A DNA stretch of 64,000 nt from Pelecanus crispus (GCF_030463565.1 NC_134644.1:151243967-151307966), one strand, 5' to 3'; positions 13,401-26,700 are shown, counted from the first letter of the stretch. A program made the numbers and translations. The notes: generated by a model not told the origin, from the letters alone.

Positions 13401-16339
13401 TTTTTGTGAGCTATTTGGCCATTCATTTACAAGGGAATGAACAGATTATTGTGTAGAACAATGACAAGACAGACATACAACTTCATGCAGACCCCATTAG
13501 ATTCCAGTTGGTCACTGGACTTCGTCATGTACCAGAAAATGCAATAGATCATGACAATACTTTGGAAGTAAAAAGTGGTGATTAGCTTGCCAAAAAATGT
13601 GTGCTGAAAAGCTTCATGCTTTTGTGACTAACTGAATCAAAACAGCACTGTAGTCACCATTTGAATTAGACTGATCTGTTCATTATTTATGTAGTACACA
13701 AACCAGCCAAGAGGATGCAAACACACCTGTAAAAAATGAGGGAAGGCAGCAGTTTGATTTCTAAAAGTTTGTAGAGTGCAGCCATTGTTTAAGATACATT
13801 TGTGTTTTTCACAAATTATACTCTCCTGGAATAAACACTTGCTTAAATTACACTCTTCTTCAGTGAATTAAGCTAGCATCTTTACTGCATTAGGCAGGTT
13901 CTTTCTCCCCCTTCTGACCACATGTATGGAAACATGTGTGGAGGCGGCATATAAATCAACCTCTCCTACATATGAGCTGTGTGAACTATGAAAACAAAGT
14001 TGTCCAAAGAGCAGCTGCCTGTACTTAGCTGCTAAAGCACTCCAATGTGTACTCTTAAAACATGCCTACTCGCATAATGCTCTTTAGACCTGGAGAGCTC
14101 ACAACTCCAAATCTATCTTTTTAGTTTGCTTCCAGAACAATCAATCATTCCTCAAACACTTGAGAATAAAGTAAGCCAGCCAAAAATTTGAAGGCATGGT
14201 CAGGCTTATATACATGGCAAGACCTTTCCCGAAGTAGTTTAGGGCAAACAATATATTATTTCATACATAATTATAGCCAAAACCTTTACAGACAGTTGGG
14301 ATGGTCTCGGCGCAGACAAGCATGTTTTTTCAGCTCTGCATCTCCTAGGAATGGCATGCCAGGCCCTGTAACAAGCAGCTGATGAGGGTCTCTCTCACAC
14401 AGGTCTGTCTTGTACTACACCAAGTCCCACTCCCAAGTGTTCGCACGATAGGATTAGCTGAACTATTGCTGGCAAAGGCAAAAAGAAATGAAATAAATAG
14501 AAAAAAAAAAAAAAAAAAAAAAGGCAGATTGCTGGGTTGGTGCTGATTTCAGGAAAGAAGGTCATCCTGTCTGCCTACTCCTGTGTTAGGGACCAGCCTT
14601 GCCCTCCCTCCCCCTCCAGAGGAAAGCGAGCTATGGGTTGGTTGCCGTTGCCCGCTGAAGGGAAGCGCTTGTTTTTGCATCCACTGTGAACCCATCACAC
14701 ACACAGGAAGCAACAACTGTAACCTGCAGACCCTCAAAGCACAGACATAGCAGTGAGCACCCACCTTTCTTTGTTGTTGAATACATTTAGCCGGAGATAT
14801 CTTTGAGCTCTGCTGTCTGGTCTTCAGTCACAGAACTCTCTTTAGATCAACACATGCTGGTAACTGAAGGAAGGAACACAGACTATGACAGTAACTGCTG
14901 TTGACTCTAACAGTTCAGAAGAAACTTAGAATTTAACAGTAAATTAATTCTAGCAACTGGGAAGAGTATAGGGGCTAGAGCTGCAAGGGAGGTCAGGTCT
15001 ACTGGCCTGCACACCTGGCAGTAGCAAGTTTCTTTGCCTCTGAAGCTGTCAGTATGACTAAAGACCCCCAACTATTTAAACCTGCAGACACGCCTGAGAA
15101 ACTGTCAGTGCTTAATGGCACACAATGTTTATACTGTACATTGGGAAGATAAATGGGCATCATTTGCTATTGTTAAGTTCTGGTTTACATTTGTAAAAGC
15201 AGAGGTATTTTGCTTACTTGATGGTCTCCCCTGCACCACCAATGTCAAATTCTTTCTTTGCTTAAAGAAAGCACTGCCTCTATGGAAAGTTTAAAGAAAA
15301 TCCCACGTTGCGCTCTTAACAGTGCATTGGATCAAATACATTATTTACGTGCTTTCATTAGTCCAAATGTTGCACACAGCTACCTATTAAGTGTTAAGTA
15401 GTTAATGATCCATTTGAAGTAGTGAGACTCACTCCAAACAGGATTTGAACCGAAGACCTTCAAATACAACACAGATGGCTGAAGTTGTGCGTCTCATGCA
15501 AAGCCTCCCCTCCGCTCACACAATCAGCTCTGCCTCCCCGCTGGTACCCATGTTCCACAATCAGGTGCTACAGTCCCAGTACCATCTGCAAGCTCAGCAG
15601 CAAGCGATGCACACAGCACATTCTAAATGATGGGTATTGTGGCATAAGACAGAGCATCAGGTCTCGGATGACACAGAATGTAGCAGACATCAAAACTATG
15701 CTTAGCTGACTACTTCCAGATACTAAAAAGGAGATAATACATGTCTAGAAGCAGCATGCAAAGATTCTCATTGCCAAAATAGCCTGAAGTTAGTATTTAT
15801 TTTGTCTGCTGTTACCCTCTTTCCCCCTTGCACATCAAAAATATGTGAACACACCTGCAGTTTAGAGTCATTTTCCGATTAGAGTAACATACCATGTACA
15901 AGAGTGGGCATTTGCACAGTTTATAAGTCTTGATGTAACAGTTTGCTGCTGTAAGGAAGGCAATACAGTGATGGCAGCAGAAAAACACAGGAAGGTTGGT
16001 TAGTGTATTTCCAGAACTCCTCTCCAAATTCTTTCATCTCAAGGTCAGCTCACCTCGTGAAGCCAGAGTTACCTCACAGACCCTTCCAGAAATCCAGCCT
16101 CTCCTTTCCTGTAACAACTATCCTCTTGCATATTCCCATCAGCAGCTGGGACAACCTAGCTGCAACTGCTTAGGGATATACTTTGATAACAAATGTGGAA
16201 TTTGGCCAAAACAGAGATGCAAATAATTCCTGGGGGAAAGAAAGCTAGACTTAGTCATCTTGAGCAATTTATGAAGACTATCCCCCACTCTTCCCAGCAT
16301 CTGAGCATTTAAGCATTTTGACATTAATGAAGACAACTA
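13401..16339. other. Intergenic spacer between convergent VPS13B and COX6C
   Basis: No gene, RNA gene or recognised transposon is seen. The region holds a pure A22 run at 14,501-14,522 and otherwise ordinary AT-rich sequence. The two flanking genes converge here, with their 3' ends about 3 kb apart. Confidence 0.6.
14501..14522 (+). repeat. A22 homopolymer
   Basis: A pure A run in the VPS13B-COX6C spacer. There is no clear retroposed body upstream, so it is treated as a simple repeat. Confidence 0.85.
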
Positions 16340-16469
16340 AGCGCCACTGACATATGTATTTTATTTATTGAGTTACATTAGAGCGTGCCATGCACTGAAG
16401 TGCATTACACTTTACAATTCAGTGAACAAATAAGGTTCGGTCATCAAGTCTCCTTAGACTGAAGGGGAT
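16340..16469 (-). other. COX6C: COX6C non-coding 3' UTR exon
   Basis: Read on the minus strand, ttttttatcttgcag precedes ATCCCCTTCAGTCTAAGG. About 100 bases later comes the overlapping signal AATAAATAAA (16,360-16,369), so the transcript should end near 16,340-16,350. This exon pairs with the donor at 19,305/19,304, which lies just after the COX6C stop. The whole exon is untranslated. The call rests on splice signals, the poly(A) signal and position rather than coding content. Confidence 0.75.
16360..16369 (-). terminator. COX6C: COX6C poly(A) signal, two overlapping AATAAA
   Basis: The minus strand reads AATAAATAAA, giving two overlapping canonical hexamers near the end of the inferred COX6C 3' UTR exon. 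Confidence 0.7.
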
Positions 16470-18048
16470 CTGCAAGATAAAAAACATATTAAGTTAGGTT
16501 GGACAAACGTCATGCTCTAAGTAAACATATTAGTATGTATGAATGCGAAGCAATAGAGAGAAATGTTTATGTGGTGGTTTAGTCTAGAGGAATTCCCCGT
16601 TATTTCCTGATGGTTTAAGATTCACACACCCTTCATGTGGCAAACAGAAGTGAAACATGGAACAAATCAAGAGCTGGAACAATACTGCACAGCACATCAG
16701 ATTCACTATACATGCTGCACTGATAACTGAATCAATCTTGCTAAGGGCCTGAAAGAGAAAGGAATGCAGGTTTCAGATAGGAGCCAGAGAGGAAACAAGT
16801 GGTGTAGGCAACCTACCAAGGAAGGAAGAAAACCAAATTCAAATCACTTCTCCACATTATATTGAACACAATCCAAGACCAGCTGTGCTCCATGACAAGA
16901 GTCATGCAAGCGGTTAGCACCGACTCTTAGCTTGGCCCGTTATCCTATTACTTAGCACACTGTAGAGGTGGGATGCTCCTCAAATTTATACTTGCACTTA
17001 GTTTCCATCATCAGTACCACCACACAAAGTCCATGCCAAGTAGACGAAGCAGTGTAAATTCACACTTTCGTACCAAGTTGCCTACATGCCTGGCAGGAAG
17101 AAACTCGGCGCAGAGTGCCAAGCTAACACCTTAGCTAACAAATTCTCCTCCCTGCCTGCCCTACCCTTTCCTCAGTTTGGGGGCTAAGTACCAATTCCAA
17201 AGTGAGAATGCCAAGAGGTTAAACCACTGTATTTACTGCCACATACAGAATATATTCCAATAAAATGGGAGATGTAGAGCATGCATGACCACTGTAACCT
17301 TTAGGTCACGATACCAAAAAAAGTATCAAATTCAACATCCATCCAACTTCCATAGCTAAGATTTAAGCTACTGAGGCAAATAAAATGTCTTCCATCTGTT
17401 CTGTGTACTTGTGCTTTTCACAGCCTTTCCAGAACATTTGAAACACTGACATTGTTTTTCCCCTTCTTCTACTTATGTATTCATGTGCAGGCACAAAAAA
17501 CCAACCTCTTTCTACTATGAAGGAGTGAAAAATACCGGTTCTTATATAAATAGGCCAAGGAATAAGAACCGTTAGCAATTCAAACAAAGTCACATATAAA
17601 GATTTGTCTTTCACATTTTCTTTTGAGCTGGTATAATTAAAGAATGGAATAAATGTTTAGGAAACATTTAATTTTAACAGGTGCACACAATGTGCGACTT
17701 TTTTTTTTTAAGCTGCAAATGGGAACATAAGCTAACTGAAAGTGGAGCTCTATTTGCACTGAAAAAAAACCCTACTCATGATTCCAATTAAATATTCAAC
17801 ATGCATCCTTGTTGACAGTGTTTGTTTCAAATGATTTTACCACCAGATGGCCTTTCAGAATACTCTGATGAAGGCCACCTGACTAAAGAATGCAATTCCA
17901 GTGTCTAAGAAAGTTTAAAAGTGCCTATGCATTAGCAACAGAACCGAACCAGAGGCAGAATTACCAAGATTAAACCCAGGTAAATTTATCATTTCATTAT
18001 TTATCTTTGTTGCAGTCATAGCTAAAGAACAGAAGTTTCCCCTCTCAC

Positions 18049-18077
18049 AAAAAAAAAAAAAGGGGGGGGGGGGGGGG
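18049..18077 (+). repeat. A13-G16 homopolymer tract
   Basis: Thirteen A residues run directly into sixteen G residues. A G16 run can form a G-quadruplex and is prone to length errors in sequencing. Confidence 0.9.
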
Positions 18078-18690
18078 AAACTGCCACACTTTTTTTTTTT
18101 CTTTTTTTCTAAGAAAAGCTGGAGAGAGCTGGAGCTCTGTTTTTTTATGTAATTACGTTATGCAGAAACCAGGTAGTTGTAGATTGTCACACAACAGAAT
18201 TTAGTATTAATAGTGTTAAGTACAAATCTTTTATTCAATCTTGCTGCTTTAAGCAAACAGGCTGAGAATATCCAGCTGGCCAGGATAATTAGAGCCACAG
18301 ATTATCATGTAATGATCACAATATGAAAACATTCCAAAAGAATGAAAAAGCTATCATTCTAGATTAGTTTGAAGTCATTTTAAGAGAAGCAGAGAACTCA
18401 ACGTAAGAAATTTGGATCAAGAAAGGGGGAGGACTTTATTGAGTTGTCACATCATGAGCTTGTGCAGTTTAGCGAGTGTGCTTATTAATAGCTACAATAA
18501 GCTTGAAATCAAGACTTTTTTTCCTGGTGTTATGACAACAAATATGGGAGAACAAAGTTTGGTAGTCTTCAAATAAAAGGCAGTATTACGTGCTAGGAAA
18601 ATAGTATGAACAAAGTTCTATTCAAGCTTAATTCAGTATGGCAAAAATCTCAGTATTAGTACACAGAGCTCTGTGCCATTGTGATTTTTT

Positions 18691-18691
18691 T

Positions 18692-18722
<31 letters not shown>
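18691..18722 (+). repeat. (TA)n(CA)n microsatellite
   Basis: About ten TA units are followed by six AC units in the COX6C 3' UTR intron. It is probably length-polymorphic. Confidence 0.9.
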
Positions 18723-19314
18723 GTATGTATGTACATATTTAAATATATTTCCCCCCATGACTAGTTATCTTCCCCCTCTCACCAACTTCAAAAGATAAAA
18801 GATGTGTGGAAGCTGTCTCTGTTCCTTATATTAAGATGCACATTATGAGAGAGAAACAGCTTCTCCATTCTCATTCACTGTACCACCACAAGTACGTAAG
18901 TAGTAGATACAGGTAGCCTGAAGCTAAGCAGTTCAAGAGGTGACAGCATCAACGTAACAGTGATATGAAGCAAGTCTTATAGTTTAATACAAGAGCTTTG
19001 TCTCCTCTCCATGGCTGTGTGAGGAGGGAAAGGCCTGGCATCACTTTGTGCAAGTCTCATATCACACAAGTTAAACAAATTACCCAAAAGGTATTCGGGA
19101 GCTTTCTATCCTGCCCTTACTCCCAGTTCCCATATTTCTTCATGATTCAGTTACCCAGACATCTCTCAAGTGCAATTTGTATTCTTTTTCCTTGGCAGCA
19201 CCCTTCTATTTGACCAAAAAGGAAGAACCTCCAAATAGAAGCGCAACGTTTCACTGAAACAATCCAATTTACTCATGTTCTAATACAGAGTAGTAGCTTA
19301 TTACCTGTAAATCA

Positions 19315-19434
<120 letters not shown>

Positions 19435-21056
19435 CTAGAAAGTAACACAGAAAATTAAAGATTGCAAAGCTTTATGAACAGAATTTTATTCTATTACTGC
19501 TATGATTTGTATCAGTGGGTATCAGTCTAAAAAGCCTTTAGCTCAAATTAGTACAATATTACTTTATTCCTGTTCAAATCCACAGTTCAGGTTACCTGAC
19601 CATTGGTCAGGAAAACAAATGTCTGAAGTGAAACCTTATAAAGAAAATCCGTAACAAGATAGCACATTATACTTTTAAGATCCAGAAACACTCCACCTAT
19701 ACTGACACTCAAGTGTCCAATGCCCTCCCTGCTAGTATTTTTATAGGTAAAACATGACATTATGGCCAGTTTTGTGCCTGTGGGCAGCTGGAAAACTGTA
19801 ACTCCAGATAAAATAGCATCCTAAAACAATGCATTACATTTTAGCTACACTGTAGGTCAACTACAGAACTCTGGTAAAATTTTACAAGATTGCCAAACCA
19901 CTCTTACAGCTCACCAACATATACAGACACAACCCTGACTCTCTGGATACTCATTCACCTAAAGCACAGGGATATGCTCAAAAAGCCTCCAAAAATGTGA
20001 AGGGAAGTTCAAGGTGGGTTTGTCCAACAGTATCTAACATTAGGTAAATAAATCACTACTGAGATCTATGTTACTTTTTCTAGATATCATCTGCTGCCTT
20101 ACTAGTGTATTAATGTGGGGGTGCCAAATAAGGTATAAAACCACAGACTGTTAAAAAAATTATATCGTAAGTCTAAGCACAAACAAGTTTGCCTACCGCT
20201 TAACAGATGTGTTAAGTAGATGTTCAGCTTTATCTGTGCAAGCTTATTGTTTCTCATAGACATTTGTTGATCTCTGAAAAGTTTAAGTCTACTGTGATAT
20301 TTTTGTAAACAACCTGAAATGAACTTAATTTCTAGTCACTTCTATCAATAGCTTCCAGAGTACTTACATGCTGCAAATAGTATATGAATGAGTTCAATAG
20401 GCAAACCAAGATCCAGTTCTTCCACACTAATTCAAACTGTGTTGCTTGCTTTGTGTATGACATCCAAGAACTGTTTAGTAAAGGCACTCAAGAATGACCA
20501 TCACTTTTACCTTTGTCAGAAGTCTCTTAAGGACCACGAAAAACAAACTCCAATCTGTAAGTGGGGTTTTTTGGAAATGTAATACTCCATTTCCACATGG
20601 TATTTCAAAAGAAAGGATAAAAGGACCATACTGGCCTTGCCCACACTGATATCTTCAGTGTGAAGGACGGGTTTTCCTCCCAAATTGCTTATTGGCAAGT
20701 TTTCTGAAATCAGTCTAGAGATAAAGTAAGACTTGGACAACTCTCTCGAGTCTCGGATACCTTGACAGAGGGAGACACAGACTATCCAGAGTTAATGTGC
20801 ATCAATTGTGCAAACGATCAAGAGTAGTCTAGGACTAGAAGACTCAAGGTTGTCACAAATTGTGTGATCTTGATCACACAGCTTAAAGGATCCGGTTTTT
20901 CATACCATTACTTCAAATAAAGATTAAGAAGATTTATTTATGTTCTGGAAACATGCTTACAAAAATACATTACTAAAGCTTTCTGATGAACAGCTCAACC
21001 AAATCTCAACAAAAAGATATTATGAATCCTTAAAAAACTCTAGTGAGTCCAGTTTA

Positions 21057-21290
<234 letters not shown>

Positions 21291-22327
21291 TTATATATTT
21301 TTCTGTAACTCTACTCTAGAAAGATTCTGCTTTTTGTATTGTGCAATAATCACCTTCACAACACAAGCAACAGCGTTCCTCTCTACTTGAGTGTTCAGTA
21401 AGAATATTTAAGGGACAACATTCAAGGGCAACCTATTTATGATATGCCTCTAAGTAAGGTTTTATACTCCATACATCTAGTACTCATGGAATCAAGACTG
21501 GCCTTCGCTGTTCATACTAAGTCCTTCCCTCCCTGCAGGGTCTGCCGTTTCAGGCCTGGTGTTCACATCAGAAAACATTCAGGTGTTCACATCAGAAGAT
21601 ATTCAGAACATCGATCACATTTTATCCATTTCTAAGCAAAAGCACGTGCCTCTTGACCTGGTTTGTGGTGTTTTTTAAAGTAACTGCAAACCCTATTGCA
21701 TTAAAGGATTTGTTTCTATCCAGTAAGATTTTACTAAAAACCTACAAGGCCTGAAGCAGGCGGCTCTCCTTAAACACACGCTGAAGGTTCGCTCAGCCGG
21801 GAGCGGCTCCGCGGCGGCGCTGCCCGCAGGGCGCTGCGCTCTGTGCAGCCACCTGCGCTCGCAGGGCCACGGAGCGGGACGGAAGACCAGGAGGTGACCC
21901 AGCTGTCCCCAAAGGCCCCCAAAGGCCTCGGTGCTACCCACAGCCCCACGCACCCACTCTCTTCTCACACCGAAGAGGAACCGTCGCAGCAGGGCCCCTC
22001 TCCGGCCCCGCCGCCGTTGCCGGAGGAAGGGGCCGCAGCGCCGTGGCCAGGCTGAGACGAGCCCCCCACCGGTCCCCCCCTCACGGAAGGCGCTCCGGCC
22101 CCTCGCTGCCCTCCGGCAGGGCGGCGACCGCGACCGCCGCCGCCGCAGGGCCCGTCCCCGCCGCCCTCAGGGACGCGCAGAGGTCACGGGCTGCGGCGGG
22201 GCGGCGGAGCGGCGGGGAGGGGAGGGGAGAGGAGGGCAGGGCGGGGCGGGGCGGGGGCCGGCGGCAGCGGGGGTGAGGCGGGAGCGGGGCCCGGCGGCAG
22301 AGGAGGGGGCGCGAGCGCGGCCTCACC

Positions 22328-22450
22328 TCAGCGCGAGCCCACCAGCGTCCTTCCGCCCCGCCGGCCGCCGCCCTCTGCGGCCCCGCTACCCCGCATGCGC
22401 GGGAGGCGGCGGCCTGGGTACGGCGAGCGGCAAGGCTCAAACCCGGCCAG
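22328..22450 (-). other. COX6C: Probable non-coding COX6C exon 1 (5' UTR)
   Basis: On the minus strand CTGAG/gtgagg at 22,327/22,326 is a strong donor inside the CpG island, and COX6C needs an upstream 5' UTR exon because its ATG follows an acceptor directly. The transcription start is not visible and the right edge given is a guess. A second gtgagg at about 22,526 is an alternative donor. Confidence 0.4.
22390..22401 (-). promoter_or_regulatory. COX6C: NRF-1-like binding site
   Basis: The minus strand reads CGCGCATGCGGG, one mismatch from the NRF-1 consensus YGCGCAYGCGCR. NRF-1 is a known activator of nuclear genes for respiratory-chain subunits, and the site is about 65 bases upstream of the proposed exon 1 donor. 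Binding itself is inferred. Confidence 0.5.
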
Positions 22451-23019
22451 GCGCGCGCGCGCGCTCCCGGGGCGCGGGGGGCGGGCCCGGCCCTCGCGTG
22501 GCGTGGGAGCGGCGAAGGGGGCGGTCGGCCTCACCGCGTGGGGCCTCGCCATTGCCGGGCAAGAGTCGAGGGAGAGGGGCTGCCGCCCACCTGAAGGACG
22601 CCCGGCGTGACGCTGCGGTGCCGAGGGGCTCAGAGAGGGCTCTCCCCGCGCCTCAGGCCTCCCGGGCAGGGAACGCCCTCGGCGAACACGGCGCCAGCCG
22701 GCCTGCCCGCCGCCCCGCCGCCCGGGCTTCCCCGCTGAGGGCCCAGGCTGCGCCGGAGCGCGGTGCGGGGCAGAGGCGAGCGCATGGAGCGCCCTCAGCG
22801 AAGGCGGCCAGGCCGGGCCGGGCCGCAGCCCTCGCTCCAGCCAAGAGCCCCCGCAGTTCCGTGTGCTCGCTGCCCCGCCGCTTCCCCGGCAAACGCCTGC
22901 CCTCCGCCCATCCCGCACACATCGGTCACTTTTCCACATCTCCAGAGCGGCCGTCAAACCCAAACGGACGTAATACCAGTATACATGAAATAATACTCTT
23001 TATGGAGTTTGCTAAGAAT

Positions 23020-23390
23020 GGTTTAGATTGCATATGAGGAAAAATTTCTTCACGGAAAGGGTAGTCAAGCATTGGAACAGGCTGCCCGGAGAGGTGGTGG
23101 AGTCACCATCCCTGGAAGTGCTCAAAAAACGGGTAGATGTGGCACTTTGGGACATGGTTTAGTGGGCATGGTGGTGTTGGGTTGATGATTGGACTGATGA
23201 TCTTAGAGATCCTTTCCAACCTTAATGATTCCTAGTTTTTACTTTCATTTAAAAATAATCCAGCCACCAAGCCAGGAAACATGAAATTACTACTCTACCC
23301 TTAATTGGTTTAGTGGTGGACTTGTGTTAGGCTAATGGTTGGACTGGATGATCTTAAAGATCTTTTCCAACCTAAACTATTCTATGATTC
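23020..23390 (+). mobile_element. 5'-truncated CR1 LINE, double-tailed subfamily
   Basis: This copy starts within the end of CR1 ORF2 (tttagattg...aggaaaaatttcttc; reading [19 protein letters not shown]-like) and carries the 3' UTR. It matches the last 370 bases of the CR1 at 42.80-44.06 kb, including an unusual second terminal module (cttaaagatcttttccaacc...ttctatgattct). Truncation at the 5' end is the usual outcome of CR1 insertion. It sits just upstream of the COX6C CpG island. Confidence 0.9.
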
Positions 23391-23570
23391 TGTGCTTCTA
23401 TTGGCCAAGCCTAGAAACAAATCAAGCAATTTGTAATCCTTTCTAGATATCCCTTAGCCAGTGTTTGTACCTTTCTTGGAAATGAGGCACACGTGTGCTT
23501 TGCCCATGGTTTCCACCTAATCATAGAATCATCAGAATGGGCGTTACTCACTCAGTAAATCAAGGAAATG

Positions 23571-23712
23571 TCATAGACTCATAGAATCCTTTGGGTTGGA
23601 AGGGAACTTGAGAGATCATCAAGCCCAACCCCCCCTGCAGTAAGCAGGGATTGAACCTGTGAACTTGGCGTTATTAGCACCATGTTCTAACCAACTGAGC
23701 TAATCGCTACCT
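23571..23712 (-). mobile_element. tRNA-Ile-derived SINE with CR1 tail (TguSINE1-like)
   Basis: Read on the minus strand, the head is a tRNA relic: box A TTAGCTCAGTTGG, the anticodon arm with loop CTAATAA (AAT, isoleucine) and box B GGTTCAATCCC. It then runs into a CR1 3' end (GGTTGGGCTTGATGATCTC, then TTCCAACCCAAAGG) and finishes with ATTCTATGAGTCTATGA. This is the architecture of avian SINEs mobilised by the CR1 machinery, the best known being TguSINE1. It is not a functional tRNA gene: the acceptor stem is not complementary and the tail is LINE-derived. Confidence 0.85.
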
Positions 23713-26700
23713 GCATATAGTATTGTCATTTTTATTCCTGGGGAGTCTCTGAGGTATTTGCACTAAATGCTATAAGTTCCTGTCTTGAAAAAACTGAAGC
23801 CCCTCCTGTGCAGCAAGGTGTTCATTCAAGCCTTGCACTCCCTTGCCAAAGCCAGCAGATCCTGACGTCAAATGACAGAGGAGATGGACCCTTAAAATGG
23901 AAGAGAAGTTGCTTTTCCTTTGATGGGATTAAAGAAGAGGAAAGCATTCAGTAGAAAACTGCAGACAGAAATCATACAGCCGCAGCTACAAGCCGGGAGA
24001 ATGGTCTTTGCAACAGCAGTCTGAATAGATGCAATTTGGACAACGTTCCTCAAACCGAAGAAAAGTTTGTTACAATAATTGAGAGCGAAATGAAGAATGT
24101 CTGTCCAAGAGTTTTTTCCTGCGTGGATTAACACAAAAAGCCAAATGTTAATGATGACATGCAGAAAGAATGACAAGATGTATCTATAACCTGATTGTGG
24201 GGGTCTAAGGATATACCTGGGTCCACAAGGTCCACGCTGTTCCTGAGGCGAGCTCATGCAACCATTCGGTGAGAACAGGAAAGCAATGGCAGGAAGAGTT
24301 GTCTAGGGGATCTTAAAAGCTCCACTCAACTTGCCCTCATATTACACAATGTCAGAAAAAGAGGATATGAAATTAATTGGAATAAAAAGCATAGCAGGTT
24401 TCATGGCTACTATCATTATAAATTTTGTATGAGGAATTTTCCTATAAACACCAGTCGTGGTGAGACAGAATATTTTGGTGGATGGACCTAGGTCTGCAAA
24501 TAAAAAAATCTTGATTGCTGTTTTCAATAGCTTACTTCATGGCTGGCCAGGTCATTAAATTCTTTTCTATGTGACCAGTTTCCCCATGTGCCTGAGATAC
24601 TGCTGGCTAGGCATCTTTGTGTTATAGTTAAGATGCTAAATGAAGTGCTAATTGTTATTATTCTTTGACGTCATTACTGTGGAATATACAGCCAACTCCT
24701 TATTGTTCTGTATAAAGGGCAGTTCAGGACTGTGCAAGTAAGGGATAGAAAAAGGATAGAGGATACACTGGAGGACGAGCGGTGGAAGGAGGGCAGAGAT
24801 AATCAGCTCCATTAAGTCAGGCACAGAGGGGCTTCCTATCACTCCAGTTTCTGAACGGGTCATAAGGCTGAATGCGTTTTTGGACCTGAGTGGACCCTGT
24901 GCATCCAAATGCATCAAAGCAAATAAACCTTTTGAAAACACTGAGACATACAACACAGAGATGACAGCAGTCCTTTCCTTCCCGGTCCACCCGGTCCCTG
25001 TGGTTTCTGGCACCTGCTCCAGTTGCGTTTTGGATATGAATATTAGGACTGTTTGCTCAAAAGGTTCCACAGTTACCAAACTAGAGTCTGCAGTCCTCTT
25101 TTCCTCTCCAAAATGCTGTAGCGCCAGCAACAGTTGACACTTCTTCATGGTGTCCTTGAAAGGCATCAACTTTTGAGGAGTGAAGGAAGGCATTAAAGCG
25201 AAGTAATTTCTTGCTTATGCTCCATCAAAATTTAAAATAAAATTTACCTCTGACTTTAGTGAGAGAAAATTTAGGCAGTGAATTCTTGCCTTTTCCACAA
25301 AGAGTGCCAGCTGTGATACTTGGGACTGTACTTTCTGTGGTGTGGACTGGAGCCGACTAGGAACAGGACTGTGACAATCAAGTGATTTTGCATATGCCAC
25401 AAAAAGTCTTTAGATAATCTGGCTCAAATTAGAACCAAAAATCTACTGGAAAAAGATCACATGGGACATCAGCAATCCCCTGAGCCAGCTGCATTCCTGA
25501 ACAGTTTATTATAAAATCTACCTCTCTATCACAAAAAAAAAAAAAAAAAATTAAACAATGCTATGTGCCACATATGAAAATGCATACATTTGTGCTCCTC
25601 CTCCTGTTTCTGTGCCAGAAATGAACTAATCAAATACTCTCTTACCACGGCTGTGTCGACATCAATCCATGCTGCTGTGGAACAAACAAAGATATTGTGG
25701 CACAAGAAGTTATTTAACAAAATTGGAATGGAAGCTGTACAAAAAATAAGGGTGAATCAATGATTCCTAAATGGAAAAAGTCAAAATTAGTAGGGGGAAG
25801 AAAAATATTTTTGTACTTCTAAAAGGGCATTATAAACAAAGGAGGGGGAAAAAAAAGCAAAAGTTTGAATTAGAATAAATGGAGCAGACAGGGATTTCAC
25901 AAGCCTTTGTTGATTTTACGCATGCTTCTGAAATGAAAAAATCTCCAAAAAAGCAATTTCTTAAGTTTTGTTCAATTTGTAAAGAGGCAGATTTTGGTAT
26001 TTTTATACACATCAGATAGTGATATAATTATGTGAATGATCTGTGTTTGGTACCATCATGACCTATATTGTTAAAAAAAGAGACTCAGCTATTTTCCAAG
26101 TTCCCAACTTGCGGTCAAGACATGGCTGATGTGTGCATTTGGGCCCAAGAACTAGAAAACATACCAGGTTCCACAGCTCAGACATTAACATTCGTGTGAT
26201 AATTTTTTTTCCACTTTTTTTTGTGTGGTTCTGTGTTAATTGTTCTCACTCTGAAGTCTTCCAGGTTCAGAGGGCCTGTCTGAGGTAGACACACTGCTTA
26301 TTTCAGCAACAGGAAAACCTTGGTTAGGTAAACTGGGTTTTTCAACAAGTAATACACTACATATGTGTCATTCTTACCGAAATGCTTGACTTAGACAAGT
26401 CTAACTTCATCATTCATTGCCAGAAACATTCTACATTATCATCTGATTTCTTAGGAAAAAACAAAAACACACCCACTGAAATACCTCCTTCCAGTCCTGT
26501 TTCTTGCTCAAATCCATTAAAATGATGCCAGGATTCTTTTGTCTTTTGTGTTTTTAAATGTTATGCAGCCTGTCTGCAATGGAAATAAAATAATCAAAGA
26601 CAATGATTTTATATGCTTCCTTCACTCCTCTGTATTTGCTGAGAGGTGCCTTACTCTGAGAAGATTTTTTCATTCCTCATTCTTGTTTTTCCAGACAGGA

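Larger units (their letters stand above)
16470..19304 (-). other. COX6C: COX6C intron within the 3' UTR
   Basis: This 2.8 kb intron starts with gtaataag right after the stop-codon exon and ends with cttgcag. It contains an A13G16 homopolymer junction (18,049-18,077) and a (TA)n(CA)n microsatellite (18,691-18,722). I saw no coding sequence in it. Confidence 0.65.
21780..22930. promoter_or_regulatory. COX6C: CpG island, COX6C promoter
   Basis: This stretch of about 1.1 kb is very rich in G, C and CpG, against an AT-rich background. It lies immediately upstream of COX6C, as expected for a housekeeping mitochondrial gene. It holds several GGGGCGGGG boxes (about 22,236-22,257, Sp1/KLF type), a G-run array able to form G-quadruplexes (22,214-22,262), a CG-repeat at 22,452-22,463 and an NRF-1-like site at 22,390-22,401. 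Long open frames here are a by-product of GC richness. Whether the island also fires rightward cannot be told from sequence. Confidence 0.85.

Noticed and set aside
15440-15460. tRNA box-B-like ggatttgaacc on the minus strand
   Set aside because: No box A or cloverleaf could be found at the right distance.
21931-23037. 368-codon plus-strand open frame, and several overlapping frames on both strands
   Set aside because: It lies in the CpG island. Arg/Pro/Gly/Ala-rich frames without stops are expected from GC-rich sequence, and no domain is visible.
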